In this document: positions 1 through 7,250 of the stretch, in pieces | Position numbering within the stretch: the first letter of the stretch is position 1 | Layout: the number at the start of each line of letters is the position of its first letter | NCBI GenBank assembly: GCA_902803345.1 | Contig: CADCPV010000231.1 | Location: 1-15,017, forward strand | Source: an uncultured Eubacteriales bacterium | GTDB taxonomy: Bacteria > Bacillota_A > Clostridia > Lachnospirales > Lachnospiraceae | Direction: 5' to 3' | Length of the DNA stretch: 15,017 bases | The notes under the pieces: model-generated | The model's database searches: none | What the model was told of the DNA's origin: nothing | What the model saw: only the letters and a program-made list of their open reading frames with translations | Position numbers and translations under genes: made by a program

Positions 1-459
1 AATATCTGCGGCTCCTGCATCATCGGCCACGGAACGGAAGTCCGTCCGGGTGCCTTTATCCGCGGTTCGGCAATTGTCGGCAATAACTGCGTCGTCGGAA
101 ACTCCACGGAACTCAAAAATGTGATTCTCTTTGACAATGTGCAGGTTCCGCATTATAACTATGTCGGTGATTCGATCCTGGGCTACAAGTCCCACATGGG
201 CGCCGGCTCCATCACTTCGAATGTTAAGAGCGACAAGAAACTCGTCGTTGTGAAGGACGGCACGCAGCAGATCGAAACCGGCCTCAAGAAGATGGGCGCG
301 ATGCTCGGCGACCGCGTCGAAGTCGGCTGCAACAGCGTGCTGAATCCTGGCACCGTGATCGGTCGGGATTCCAACATTTACCCGACTTCCTGTGTGCGCG
401 GCGTAGTACCGGCGAACAGCATCTGGAAGCGCGACGGCGACGTTGTTGAAAAGTATTGA
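1..459 (+). CDS. GlmU-like left-handed beta-helix protein, 3' part only
   Basis: The reading frame is open from the first base, so the 5' end lies outside the window; 152 C-terminal residues are visible. They show hexapeptide-repeat spacing (VGNNCVVGNS, MLGDRVEVGCNSVLNPGTVI) typical of a left-handed parallel beta-helix. The stretch VPHYNYVGDS followed by GAGSIT closely resembles the acetyltransferase half of GlmU (VPHLSYVGD, then GAGTIT), including the His that is catalytic in GlmU. Family knowledge: such proteins are sugar-1-phosphate nucleotidyltransferases fused to an acyltransferase-type helix, and stand-alone homologues in Clostridia are often labelled UDP-N-acetylglucosamine pyrophosphorylase. 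Whether an N-terminal nucleotidyltransferase domain is present cannot be seen. The GlmU-like segment continues with SNVKSD where GlmU has CNYDG, so acetyltransferase activity is uncertain. The nagB gene 35 bases downstream supports a role in amino-sugar metabolism. Confidence 0.75.
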   Translation, partial: NICGSCIIGHGTEVRPGAFIRGSAIVGNNCVVGNSTELKNVILFDNVQVPHYNYVGDSILGYKSHMGAGSITSNVKSDKKLVVVKDGTQQIETGLKKMGAMLGDRVEVGCNSVLNPGTVIGRDSNIYPTSCVRGVVPANSIWKRDGDVVEKY

Positions 460-494
460 TTTTTCATAAATTATATAATAGAAAGGTGTTTCCC

Positions 495-1223
495 ATGAAA
501 GTTATCGTTGTTGAGAACTATGAAGAAGGCGCAAAGAAAGGCGCTGACATCATCGAAAAGATCGTCCGCGAGAATCCGGAGTGCACGCTCGGCCTTGCCA
601 CAGGCTCCAGCCCGGTCGGCATGTATCAGGAACTGGCGCGCCGCTGCAGGGAAGAAGGGCTTGACTTCTCGAAGATTCATTCTGTGAACCTGGACGAGTA
701 TGTCGGACTTCCGGGCACGCATGACCAGAGCTATCGCTATTTCATGAATGACAATCTCTTTGATCATATCAATATCGACAAGGTCAATACCTATGTCGCA
801 AAAGGCATCGGCGATGTCACGGAAAACCTCCGGGAATTCAATGAAATCCTGGACAAAACCGATATCGAGATCCAGGTCCTCGGCGTCGGTCCGGACGGAC
901 ATCTCGGATTCAACGAGCCCGGCGAAACGCTTTACGACGGCGCACATGAAGAAACCCTTGACGACAGCACGATCGAAGCGAACAAGCGCTTCTTCGCCTC
1001 GAAGGAAGAAGTTCCGACCCACGCGGTCACGATGGGCATGGGCAATATCATGCGTGCAAAACGCCTTCTTATGATCATCAGCGGCAATAAGCAGGATGCA
1101 GCGACGAAACTTCTCATGAAGGACAAGATCGATCCGAAGTGCCCCTGCACCTTTATGCGCATGCACCGCGACGCAACCGTGATCATCGAAAAGAAGCTGG
1201 CGCAGGAGATCGGCTACTGCTGA
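495..1223 (+). CDS. nagB: Glucosamine-6-phosphate deaminase NagB
   Basis: This 242-residue cytoplasmic enzyme converts glucosamine 6-phosphate to fructose 6-phosphate and ammonia, feeding amino sugars into glycolysis. The family signature GVGPDGHLGFNEPG is intact. By comparison with E. coli NagB, D67 (in LDEYVGL) matches D72, and D134, H136 and E141 match the catalytic D141, H143 and E148. Length is close to the short Gram-positive NagB forms. I chose ATG 495 rather than the in-frame ATG at 456, because 456 overlaps the end of the previous gene and adds 13 residues unlike the family, while 495 has a ribosome binding site (GAAAGGTG, 481-488) directly upstream and gives the usual N-terminus MKVIVVENYEEGAKKGA. 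It follows the beta-helix gene by 35 bases and is followed by a long hairpin that probably ends the transcript. Confidence 0.96.
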   Translation: MKVIVVENYEEGAKKGADIIEKIVRENPECTLGLATGSSPVGMYQELARRCREEGLDFSKIHSVNLDEYVGLPGTHDQSYRYFMNDNLFDHINIDKVNTYVAKGIGDVTENLREFNEILDKTDIEIQVLGVGPDGHLGFNEPGETLYDGAHEETLDDSTIEANKRFFASKEEVPTHAVTMGMGNIMRAKRLLMIISGNKQDAATKLLMKDKIDPKCPCTFMRMHRDATVIIEKKLAQEIGYC

Positions 1224-1239
1224 TTTCATGCCATTTCGT

Positions 1240-1301
1240 GAAAAATCAGGCGAAAAACAAGGAAAAACAAGGAATTTTGTTGTTTTTTCGCTTGATTTTT
1301 C
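1240..1301 (+). terminator. Long A/T-rich hairpin after nagB
   Basis: Positions 1240-1260 pair with 1280-1301: about 21 base pairs with one G-T wobble (1249/1292) and one bulged T (1283). A GCG/CGC clamp sits in the middle (1250-1252 with 1289-1291), and the top is A-rich on the 5' side and T-rich on the 3' side. Further pairing is possible in the loop region. T-rich sequence follows the clamp (TTGATTTTT), so it can act as the intrinsic terminator of nagB, and because of the A-rich 5' arm it could work in both directions. The 3' arm contains the -35 element of the rimP promoter. Confidence 0.65.
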
Positions 1302-1320
1302 TGAAAAATAGTGTTATAGT
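1292..1320 (+). promoter_or_regulatory. Sigma-A type promoter for the rimP-nusA-infB operon
   Basis: A -35 of TTGATT (1292-1297) and a -10 of TATAGT (1315-1320) are separated by exactly 17 bases, with one mismatch to consensus in the -10 and two in the -35. The predicted start is near 1326-1328. No comparable promoter lies between the next hairpin and rimP, so transcription of the operon should begin here and read through the hairpin at 1338-1365. An inverted repeat AGTAC-4 nt-GTACT (1318-1331) covers the end of the -10 and the start site and could be a protein-binding site. Confidence 0.6.
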
Positions 1321-1332
1321 ACGCATGTACTT

Positions 1333-1365
1333 AAAAAGTGGGCTTTCAAGAGAGCCCGCTTTTTT
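1333..1365 (+). terminator. Terminator-like hairpin in the rimP leader (candidate attenuator)
   Basis: A 9-bp stem (1338-1346 with 1351-1359, including two G-T wobbles) closes a CAAG tetraloop and is followed at once by six T (1360-1365); five A before the stem (1333-1337) can pair with that T run. It begins only about ten bases after the predicted start site and ends 30 bases before the rimP ATG. That location, between operon promoter and first gene, suggests an attenuator rather than a simple end signal. It could also act as a second terminator for transcripts coming from nagB. Confidence 0.7.
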
Positions 1366-1395
1366 CATGGCGTACAGACAGAACGGGAGCAGTTT

Positions 1396-1902
1396 ATGGC
1401 AAAACATGATCAGATCGAAAAGAAGGCGGAGGCGCTTTCCCTGAAATTTCTGGAAGAACACGGCCTGAGCCTTGTGGATACGGAATATGTAAAAGAAGCC
1501 GGCACCTGGTACCTTCGCTACTATATCGACAAGGAAGGCGGCGTTACGATCAATGACTGTGAGACGGTCAGCAGGTTTTTAAGTGCAGAACTTGACCGGG
1601 ATGATTTTATTCCCGACGCCTACACGCTGGAGGTATCGAGCCCGGGGCTCGGACGGCCGCTGAAAAAGGAAAAGGATTACACGCGGAACCTTGGAAAACC
1701 TGTTGAAATCCGCCTGTTCAAGGCTGTTTCCGGAGAAAAGGAACTTCTGGGAGATCTCATATCCTGGGACCAGAATTCCGTAACAATAAAAGACAAAGAC
1801 AGCGAAACTGTTTTGGAGAAAAAGAATATCGCACTGATCCGCGAATACGTGGACTGGAACGCATCAGGCGCAATCACTGAGGAGGAAAACGAAAATGAAT
1901 AA
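1396..1902 (+). CDS. rimP: Ribosome maturation factor RimP
   Basis: RimP (168 residues) helps mature the 30S ribosomal subunit. The family pattern is clear: an N-terminal alpha/beta domain with LSLVDTEYVKEAGTWYLRYYIDKEGGVTINDCETVSR, here split as LSLVDTEYVKE and LRYYIDKEGGVTINDCE, the hallmark VSSPGLGRPLK near residue 82, and a C-terminal SH3-like domain (PVEIRL to IREYV). The acidic C-terminal tail EEENENE is normal. GGGAG at 1385-1389 serves ATG 1396. It is the first gene of the nusA-infB operon, as in Bacillus, and its last 8 bases overlap the start of nusA, which suggests translational coupling. Expression is probably controlled by the hairpin in its leader. Confidence 0.96.
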   Translation: MAKHDQIEKKAEALSLKFLEEHGLSLVDTEYVKEAGTWYLRYYIDKEGGVTINDCETVSRFLSAELDRDDFIPDAYTLEVSSPGLGRPLKKEKDYTRNLGKPVEIRLFKAVSGEKELLGDLISWDQNSVTIKDKDSETVLEKKNIALIREYVDWNASGAITEEENENE

Positions 1903-3052
1903 GGAGCTCATGGAAGCCCTCGATCTTCTGGAAAAGGAAAAAGGCATCAGCAAGGACGTGCTGTTCGACGCGATCGACGCATCGCTCGTCAAGGCCTGTG
2001 AAAACAACTTCGGTTCCGCCGAAAACATTACGGTTTCGATCGACCGTGAAACCTGCGATTTCGCAATCCTGCAGGAAAAGACGGTAGTCGAAAAGGTGGA
2101 AAACCCCAACACGCAGATTCTTCCGGAAAAGGCAAAGGAAATTGATCCCTCTGCCGAAATCGGCGGAACAGTCCGCGTGGAAGTAAAATCCAGAGAATTC
2201 GGCCGGATCGCGGCACAGAATGCCAAGAGCATTATTCTGCAGAAGATCCGTGAAGAAGAGCGCCAGACCATCAGCGATTATTTCAACAGCCGTGCGCATG
2301 ATATCATGACCGGTGTTGTCCAGCGTGTAATGAACGGCATTGTCAGTGTAAATTTAGGCAAGGCAGATGCAATTCTCACAAAGGAAGACATTATTCCCGG
2401 CGAAACCTTCCAGCCCACCCAGCACATCAAGGTTTATGTGGTCGGCATGAAGGACGGCGGCAAGGGTCCGCGTGTCCAGATTTCCCGTACCAAGGCCAAC
2501 ATGGTCCGGCGTCTGTTCGAACTGGAAGTCGCCGAAATCAAGGACGGTATTGTCGAAATCCGTGCGATCAGCCGCGAAGCCGGTTCCCGCACTAAGATGG
2601 CGGTCAGTTCAAACGATCCTTCCATCGATCCGATCGGTGCCTGCATCGGCGTAAACGGATCCCGTATCACGCCGATCGTCAACGAGCTGCACGGAGAGAA
2701 GATCGATATCGTTCACTGGGATGAGAACCCGGCCCGTTTTGTGGAAAATGCGCTGTCTCCGGCGAAGGTCATTGCAGTTGCGGCTGACGAAGACGAACAT
2801 GCGGCGCTTGTCGTAGTTCCGGACAACCAGCTGTCTCTTGCGATCGGCATGAAGGGCCAGAACGCGCGTCTTGCAGCGAAGCTGACCGGCTTCAAGATTG
2901 ACATCAAGTCCGAGTCCCAGGCACAGGAAGAAGGCCTGTTCGACGATTACGAGGAAGGCTACGACGAAGAATACGAAGAGGGCTATGAAGAATATTCCGA
3001 CGAGGAATATGAGGACTCCGCAGATTACGGCGAGGAGCCTGCGGAAGAATAA
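1895..3052 (+). CDS. nusA: Transcription termination/antitermination factor NusA
   Basis: NusA binds RNA polymerase and nascent RNA and promotes pausing and intrinsic termination. The 385-residue protein has, in order, the N-terminal polymerase-binding domain (about 1-130), an S1 domain (about 135-200, RVMNGIVSVNLGKADAIL), and two KH domains with signatures IGACIGVNGSRI and AIGMKGQNARLAAKLTG (to about residue 345). The tail of some 38 residues is extremely acidic and tyrosine-rich (YEEGYDEEYEEGYEEY). Family knowledge: Gram-positive NusA lacks the AR repeats of E. coli NusA, and acidic tails occur in Clostridia. The ATG lies inside the end of rimP with GGAGG at 1881-1885. Because a terminator-like hairpin precedes the operon, NusA may limit its own synthesis; that is inference. 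Confidence 0.97.
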   Translation: MNKELMEALDLLEKEKGISKDVLFDAIDASLVKACENNFGSAENITVSIDRETCDFAILQEKTVVEKVENPNTQILPEKAKEIDPSAEIGGTVRVEVKSREFGRIAAQNAKSIILQKIREEERQTISDYFNSRAHDIMTGVVQRVMNGIVSVNLGKADAILTKEDIIPGETFQPTQHIKVYVVGMKDGGKGPRVQISRTKANMVRRLFELEVAEIKDGIVEIRAISREAGSRTKMAVSSNDPSIDPIGACIGVNGSRITPIVNELHGEKIDIVHWDENPARFVENALSPAKVIAVAADEDEHAALVVVPDNQLSLAIGMKGQNARLAAKLTGFKIDIKSESQAQEEGLFDDYEEGYDEEYEEGYEEYSDEEYEDSADYGEEPAEE

Positions 3053-3070
3053 AACTGATTGGAGCACGCT

Positions 3071-3331
3071 TTGGCTAAAAAGAAGATTCCGCAGCGTATG
3101 TGCATTGTCTGCGGAGAGACAAAAGACAAAAGAGACCTTCTCCGGATCGTGAAAACCCCGGACGGGATTCATTATGATCCCACAGGGCGCATGAACGGGA
3201 GAGGGGCGTATCTTTGCGGAAGCAATGAGTGCTTTCAGAACATGAAGAAAAAACGTGCGCTTGACCGGGCATTTTCCATGCATGTGGAAGATGCGGTTTA
3301 TGAAAATCTTTTAGAGGAGCTTTCAGAATAA
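3071..3331 (+). CDS. rnpM: RNase P modulator RnpM (YlxR family)
   Basis: A small (86-residue) YlxR/DUF448 protein. It carries the family signature RMCIVCGETKDKRDLLRIV followed by DPTGRMNGRGAYLC, within a basic protein. Family knowledge: B. subtilis YlxR binds the RNase P RNA and modulates RNase P activity in vitro, and it was renamed RnpM. I chose the TTG at 3071, giving a start of MAKKKIPQRMC, because GGAG at 3061-3064 stands six bases upstream; the in-frame TTG at 3059 has no ribosome binding site and gives a non-family extension. The gene follows nusA by 18 bases and precedes ylxQ by 2 bases, the usual order. The non-ATG start should lower expression relative to nusA and infB. Confidence 0.92.
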   Translation: MAKKKIPQRMCIVCGETKDKRDLLRIVKTPDGIHYDPTGRMNGRGAYLCGSNECFQNMKKKRALDRAFSMHVEDAVYENLLEELSE

Positions 3332-3333
3332 GT

Positions 3334-3660
3334 TTGGACAGAATTCTATCAATGATGGGGCTTGCGAATAAGGCGGGAAAGCTTGTTTCCGGAGAATTTG
3401 CTTCGGAAAAGGCCGTAAAGGAAGGAAAGGCCCGCCTTGTCATCATTGCCTCCGATGCATCGGACAACACGAAGAAGCTTTTTTACGACAAATGCCGCAG
3501 CTACTCGGTTCCTGTGAGGGTTTACGCAGACAAGGAATCCATCGGGTCGGCGCTCGGGAAGCGTACCCGCGCCAGCACCGCCGTTACGGATGAAGGGTTT
3601 GCAAGATCGATTCTGCAGAAAATCGATGATCTGCCGCCAGATGAAAGGGGGAACAAATGA
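3334..3660 (+). CDS. ylxQ: L7Ae/L30e-family RNA-binding protein YlxQ
   Basis: A 108-residue protein of the L7Ae/L30e/S12e/Gadd45 family, which binds kink-turn type RNA. The beginning [17 protein letters not shown] and the central [14 protein letters not shown] are characteristic. Its exact role in the nusA operon is not established; YlxQ-type proteins are thought to be ribosome-associated RNA-binding proteins. The start is TTG at 3334, which matches the family N-terminus; GAGGAG at 3314-3319 is 14 bases upstream, a longer spacing than usual. ATG codons at 3352 and 3355 are possible alternatives but would cut into the conserved first helix. The stop overlaps the infB start in an ATGA arrangement, so infB translation is probably coupled to it. 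Confidence 0.9.
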   Translation: MDRILSMMGLANKAGKLVSGEFASEKAVKEGKARLVIIASDASDNTKKLFYDKCRSYSVPVRVYADKESIGSALGKRTRASTAVTDEGFARSILQKIDDLPPDERGNK

Positions 3661-6600
3661 TCAGGATTTATGAACTTGCAAAGGAAATCGGCACAGACAG
3701 CAACAGGATCATCGAGTTTCTCGGAGGCGACAGGAAACCGGCTTCCGGTATTGATGATGAGACAGCAAAAAGAGTACGTGAGAAATTTGCACCGGTAAAA
3801 AAAGAGGAGAAAAAGGTGAGTAAAGAGATGTCAGAAAATCCCGAAAAGAAGATCGGCGCCCCGGAGAAAAAAGAGACGGCCGTAAGAAAGGAGCCCGCAA
3901 AGGCTCCTGAGAAGAAACCGCTTCCGGAAAGGCCGAAAGCTCCGCAGGGCGAAGCACCGAAGAAGAAAAAACCGGTGCTCCTGTTCCGGCCGGAAAACGC
4001 TTCGAAAAACAATACATTCATGAAAAACCAGGGAAGTTCTACGGCATCTTCGCAGAAGGCACCGGGCCGCACAGCACCGGATGACCGCAGAAATCCCGCC
4101 CGGCCGCAGGGCAAACCTGTCCGTCCGAATCCCCAGACGCCGCCGGAACGCCGGGTAATCCGCCCGAATGTTCCGACGACCGCTGAGCAGTACCGGGATT
4201 ATGTGAAAGAAGAGACTGCAAGACCGGTCCGTCCGAGACCGAAGAAGGAAGAGCTTCCGGAAAGTGCTCCGGCGCCTGTCGCGGAAATTCCCGAAGTGCA
4301 GCCTGTCATAGAGACACCCGTCACAGTTCCGGAAGAAACAATCATTCAGCCTGTTGCCGAGAATATTCCCGCAGCAGAACCCGTTCAGGAAACTAAGAAG
4401 CCTGAAACGATTGAAAAGACTGAAAAAACTGAGCAGCCGGAAGATACAGAGCAGCAGCCGGTTCGCGAAAAAGTGAAACCGGAGCGGCCGAAAGCGGAAA
4501 GACCGAAGACCGAAAAGCCGGCGCCGGAAAAGGCACCCGTGCGCTCGATCTTCGACCGCAACATGGGACCCTTACGCAATGTTTACAAAGAGCGTGAGGA
4601 AAAAGAAGCCAAGGCAAGAGAACAGCGTCAGCTTGAAGGCACTGACCGTCAGGGTCAGCGTCCGACAGGAGAGCGCAGACGTCCGGACGGCCAGAGAAGC
4701 ACCTTTACCCAGAGAAGAGACGGCACCGGCAGGCCCGCACAGGGACTTCAGGGCGGCGCACGTCAGGGCCAGGGTACAGGAAGAACGGGCCAGCAGGGCC
4801 AGGGAAGACCCGCCCAGGGACAGAACAGGGGGCTTTTCGGACAGAAGACCGGCGGCCAGACCTCCGGCAGATTTACAAAAGACCAGAGAGGTTCCGCGCC
4901 TTCGGAGAGTGCTGTTCCCGGCAAGAACGATTCCCGCAAGCGGAACAACGCAAACGGCAAGACGCTTGATAAGCAGCGCCAGGACCGCGACCGTACCGGC
5001 AAGAAGGCAGAGAACTTCAAGAATCTCTCCAAGACGACAAATCAGAAGAACCAGAAGCCGCAGCAGCCCAAGAAGGAAGAAGAAGTCATCAAGATGATCA
5101 CGCTTCCCGATGTGATTACGCTGAAGGAACTGGCTGAAAAGATGAAGATGAAGCCCGCGGACATCATTAAGAAACAGTTCCTGCAGGGCAAAATGCTGAC
5201 CGTGAACTCCGAGATTCCTTACGAGGAAGCTGAGGAAATCGCAATCGGATATGATATCCTCTGCGACCATGAGGTCCAGGTCGATGTCATCGAAGAACTC
5301 CTCCGGGAGGATGAAGAAGATGAGAAGCTGATGGTGAAGCGCCCGCCGGTTGTCTGTGTCATGGGACACGTCGACCACGGCAAAACCTCGCTTCTTGACG
5401 CGATCCGTTCGACAAATGTGACATCCCGCGAGGCCGGCGGCATTACGCAGCACATCGGTGCTTACATGGTCGAATGCAACGGCGAGAAGATTACCTTCCT
5501 TGATACGCCCGGCCATGAAGCCTTCACCGCGATGCGTATGCGCGGCGCCCAGGCGACGGATATTGCGATCCTCGTTGTCGCGGCAGACGACGGCGTCATG
5601 CCGCAGACAGTGGAAGCAATCAACCACGCCAAGGCAGCCGGCGTCGACGTCATTGTCGCAGTCAACAAGATCGACAAGCCTGCGGCCAATGTGGACCGCG
5701 TCAAGCAGGAGCTGTCGGAATATGAGCTCGTTCCCGAAGACTGGGGCGGATCCACGATTTTCGTTCCGGTTTCGGCAAAGACGCACGAAAACATCGACAG
5801 CCTTTTAGAGATGATTCTGCTTCTTACGGAAGTCAAGGAACTGAAGGCCAATCCGAACCGCGAAATGCGCGGAATCGTCATTGAGGCGAAGCTGGATAAG
5901 GGCCGCGGCCCGGTCGCAACCGTTCTCGTACAGAAGGGAACGCTCAAGGTCGGCGATTTCGTTTCGGCCGGTTCTTTCTACGGCAGAGTCCGTGCGATGC
6001 TGGATGCAGACGGCAACGCGATGAAGAGTGCCACGCCTTCGACGCCTGTTGAGATACTCGGTCTCAACGGTGTCCCGAATGCGGGTGAAGTCGCGATCGG
6101 CCACAAGAACGAGCGCGATGCGCGTTCCTACGCCGAGACCTTCATTGCGGAAGAGAAGAAGAAGATGCTGGCGGATACCAAGCAGAAGCTGACAATGGAC
6201 AGCCTGTTTGCGGAAATCCAGGCCGGAAATATCAAGGAGCTTCCGATCATTGTCAAGGCAGACGTTCAGGGTTCTGTGGAAGCCGTGAAGCAGTCTCTCG
6301 AAAAGCTTTCCAACGAGGAAGTGCAGGTCAAGGTCATCCACGGCGCAGTCGGTCTCATCAACGAATCCGATGTCTCGCTGGCTTCCGCTTCCAATGCTCT
6401 TGTGATCGGCTTTAATGTACGTCCTGATGCACAGGCAAAATCTCTTGCGGAGCAGGAGCATGTGGATCTGAGACTCTACAAAGTCATTTATCAGGCAATC
6501 GAGGATGTTGAGGCCGCGATGAAGGGCATGCTCGCTCCGGTTTACGAGGAGCGGATCATTGCACATGCGGAAATCCGCATGACCTTCAAGTCTTCCGGCG

Positions 6601-6842
6601 TCGGCATGATTGCAGGTTCCTATGTGCTTGACGGCACCATCGAACGCGGCGCAAGCGCCCGGATCACCCGCGGAAAGGACCAGATTTACGACGGTCCGAT
6701 CGCATCCCTGAAGCGTTTCAAAGACGATGTAAGGGAAGTCCGCGAAGGCTTCGAATGCGGTATCGTATTTGAGAAATTCACCGACATCATGGAAGGCGAC
6801 CAGATCGAAGTCTACAAGATGGTCCAGGTGGAAAGGAAATAA
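3657..6842 (+). CDS. infB: Translation initiation factor IF-2 with very long N-terminal extension
   Basis: IF-2 is the GTPase that brings initiator tRNA to the 30S subunit and promotes subunit joining. At 1061 residues it is much longer than B. subtilis IF-2 (about 716). Domains in order: an IF2_N helix bundle (1-50), a charged Pro/Lys/Glu-rich linker (50-310), a Gln/Gly/Arg-rich low-complexity stretch (about 315-475), a second IF2_N domain (480-535), the GTPase domain with G1 GHVDHGKT (570-577), G3 DTPGH (616-620), G4 NKID (670-673) and G5 SAK, and then the beta-barrel and fMet-tRNA-binding C-terminal domains. All GTPase motifs are intact. ATG 3657 overlaps the ylxQ stop (ATGA), with an AAGGGGG ribosome binding site just upstream. 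An in-frame GTG at 3816 has a strong site of its own. Confidence 0.98.
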   Translation: MIRIYELAKEIGTDSNRIIEFLGGDRKPASGIDDETAKRVREKFAPVKKEEKKVSKEMSENPEKKIGAPEKKETAVRKEPAKAPEKKPLPERPKAPQGEAPKKKKPVLLFRPENASKNNTFMKNQGSSTASSQKAPGRTAPDDRRNPARPQGKPVRPNPQTPPERRVIRPNVPTTAEQYRDYVKEETARPVRPRPKKEELPESAPAPVAEIPEVQPVIETPVTVPEETIIQPVAENIPAAEPVQETKKPETIEKTEKTEQPEDTEQQPVREKVKPERPKAERPKTEKPAPEKAPVRSIFDRNMGPLRNVYKEREEKEAKAREQRQLEGTDRQGQRPTGERRRPDGQRSTFTQRRDGTGRPAQGLQGGARQGQGTGRTGQQGQGRPAQGQNRGLFGQKTGGQTSGRFTKDQRGSAPSESAVPGKNDSRKRNNANGKTLDKQRQDRDRTGKKAENFKNLSKTTNQKNQKPQQPKKEEEVIKMITLPDVITLKELAEKMKMKPADIIKKQFLQGKMLTVNSEIPYEEAEEIAIGYDILCDHEVQVDVIEELLREDEEDEKLMVKRPPVVCVMGHVDHGKTSLLDAIRSTNVTSREAGGITQHIGAYMVECNGEKITFLDTPGHEAFTAMRMRGAQATDIAILVVAADDGVMPQTVEAINHAKAAGVDVIVAVNKIDKPAANVDRVKQELSEYELVPEDWGGSTIFVPVSAKTHENIDSLLEMILLLTEVKELKANPNREMRGIVIEAKLDKGRGPVATVLVQKGTLKVGDFVSAGSFYGRVRAMLDADGNAMKSATPSTPVEILGLNGVPNAGEVAIGHKNERDARSYAETFIAEEKKKMLADTKQKLTMDSLFAEIQAGNIKELPIIVKADVQGSVEAVKQSLEKLSNEEVQVKVIHGAVGLINESDVSLASASNALVIGFNVRPDAQAKSLAEQEHVDLRLYKVIYQAIEDVEAAMKGMLAPVYEERIIAHAEIRMTFKSSGVGMIAGSYVLDGTIERGASARITRGKDQIYDGPIASLKRFKDDVREVREGFECGIVFEKFTDIMEGDQIEVYKMVQVERK
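3804..3818 (+). promoter_or_regulatory. Possible internal translation start in infB
   Basis: GAGGAG (3804-3809) stands six bases before an in-frame GTG (3816-3818) at infB codon 54, exactly where the first IF2_N domain ends and the linker begins. E. coli and B. subtilis make shorter IF-2 forms from internal in-frame starts, so this may produce an IF-2 lacking the first domain. The run of Lys and Glu codons could also create such a site by chance. Confidence 0.4.
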
Positions 6843-6845
6843 GCA

Positions 6846-7250
6846 ATGAAAAAAGGCAGCATGCGTTCACTCCGCATCAATACGGAAGTTCAGCGGGAAC
6901 TCGGAAGGCTGATCAGCATGGAGCTGAAAGACCCCCGGGTTCACCCGATGACCACCGTCGTATCATGCGAAGTTACGACCGACCTGAAGATCTGCAAGGC
7001 TTATATTTCGGTTCTTGCGGATGAGAAGGAACGGAAAGAAACCATGGAAGGACTGAAGTCCGCAGCCCCGTTCCTCCGGCGTTCTCTCGCACAGACGATC
7101 AACCTTCGGAATACACCGGAGCTGATCTTTATCGAAGACCAGTCTATTGAGCACGGAATCAGCATGTCGAAGCTGATTGATGAAGTATCGGCGCAGGACA
7201 GAAAGGCGCGCGAGCTTCGGGGCGAAGAAGAGGAAGAACAGAATGAATAA
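6846..7250 (+). CDS. rbfA: Ribosome-binding factor A RbfA
   Basis: RbfA (134 residues) is a single KH-fold protein that binds the immature 30S subunit near helix 1 of 16S rRNA. Recognisable elements are RINTEVQRELGRLISMELKDPRV at the N-terminus (seen as VQRELGRLISMELKDPRV), the central strand KAYISVL, and LRNTPELIFIEDQSIEHG near the end. The C-terminus is acidic. ATG 6846 lies three bases after the infB stop, with AAAGGA at 6832-6837 as ribosome binding site. The gene overlaps the start of nrnA by eight bases. Its place after infB matches the conserved operon order in Bacillota. Confidence 0.96.
   Translation: MKKGSMRSLRINTEVQRELGRLISMELKDPRVHPMTTVVSCEVTTDLKICKAYISVLADEKERKETMEGLKSAAPFLRRSLAQTINLRNTPELIFIEDQSIEHGISMSKLIDEVSAQDRKARELRGEEEEEQNE

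Noticed and set aside
474..479. TATAAT as a nagB promoter -10
   Set aside because: No -35 exists at 16-18 bases, and the start site would fall within the nagB ribosome binding site.
471..1229. Long antisense open frame opposite nagB
   Set aside because: It mirrors the codon pattern of a clear NagB, has no ribosome binding site, and the translation resembles no family.
1325..1444. Possible leader peptide starting at ATG 1325
   Set aside because: There is no ribosome binding site, the start would be at the very 5' end of the transcript, and the frame runs out of phase into rimP without a regulatory codon run.
4572..5786. Antisense open frame of 404 codons opposite infB
   Set aside because: It covers the repetitive linker and GTPase of IF-2; the product is a Leu/Arg-rich low-complexity shadow without promoter or start signal.
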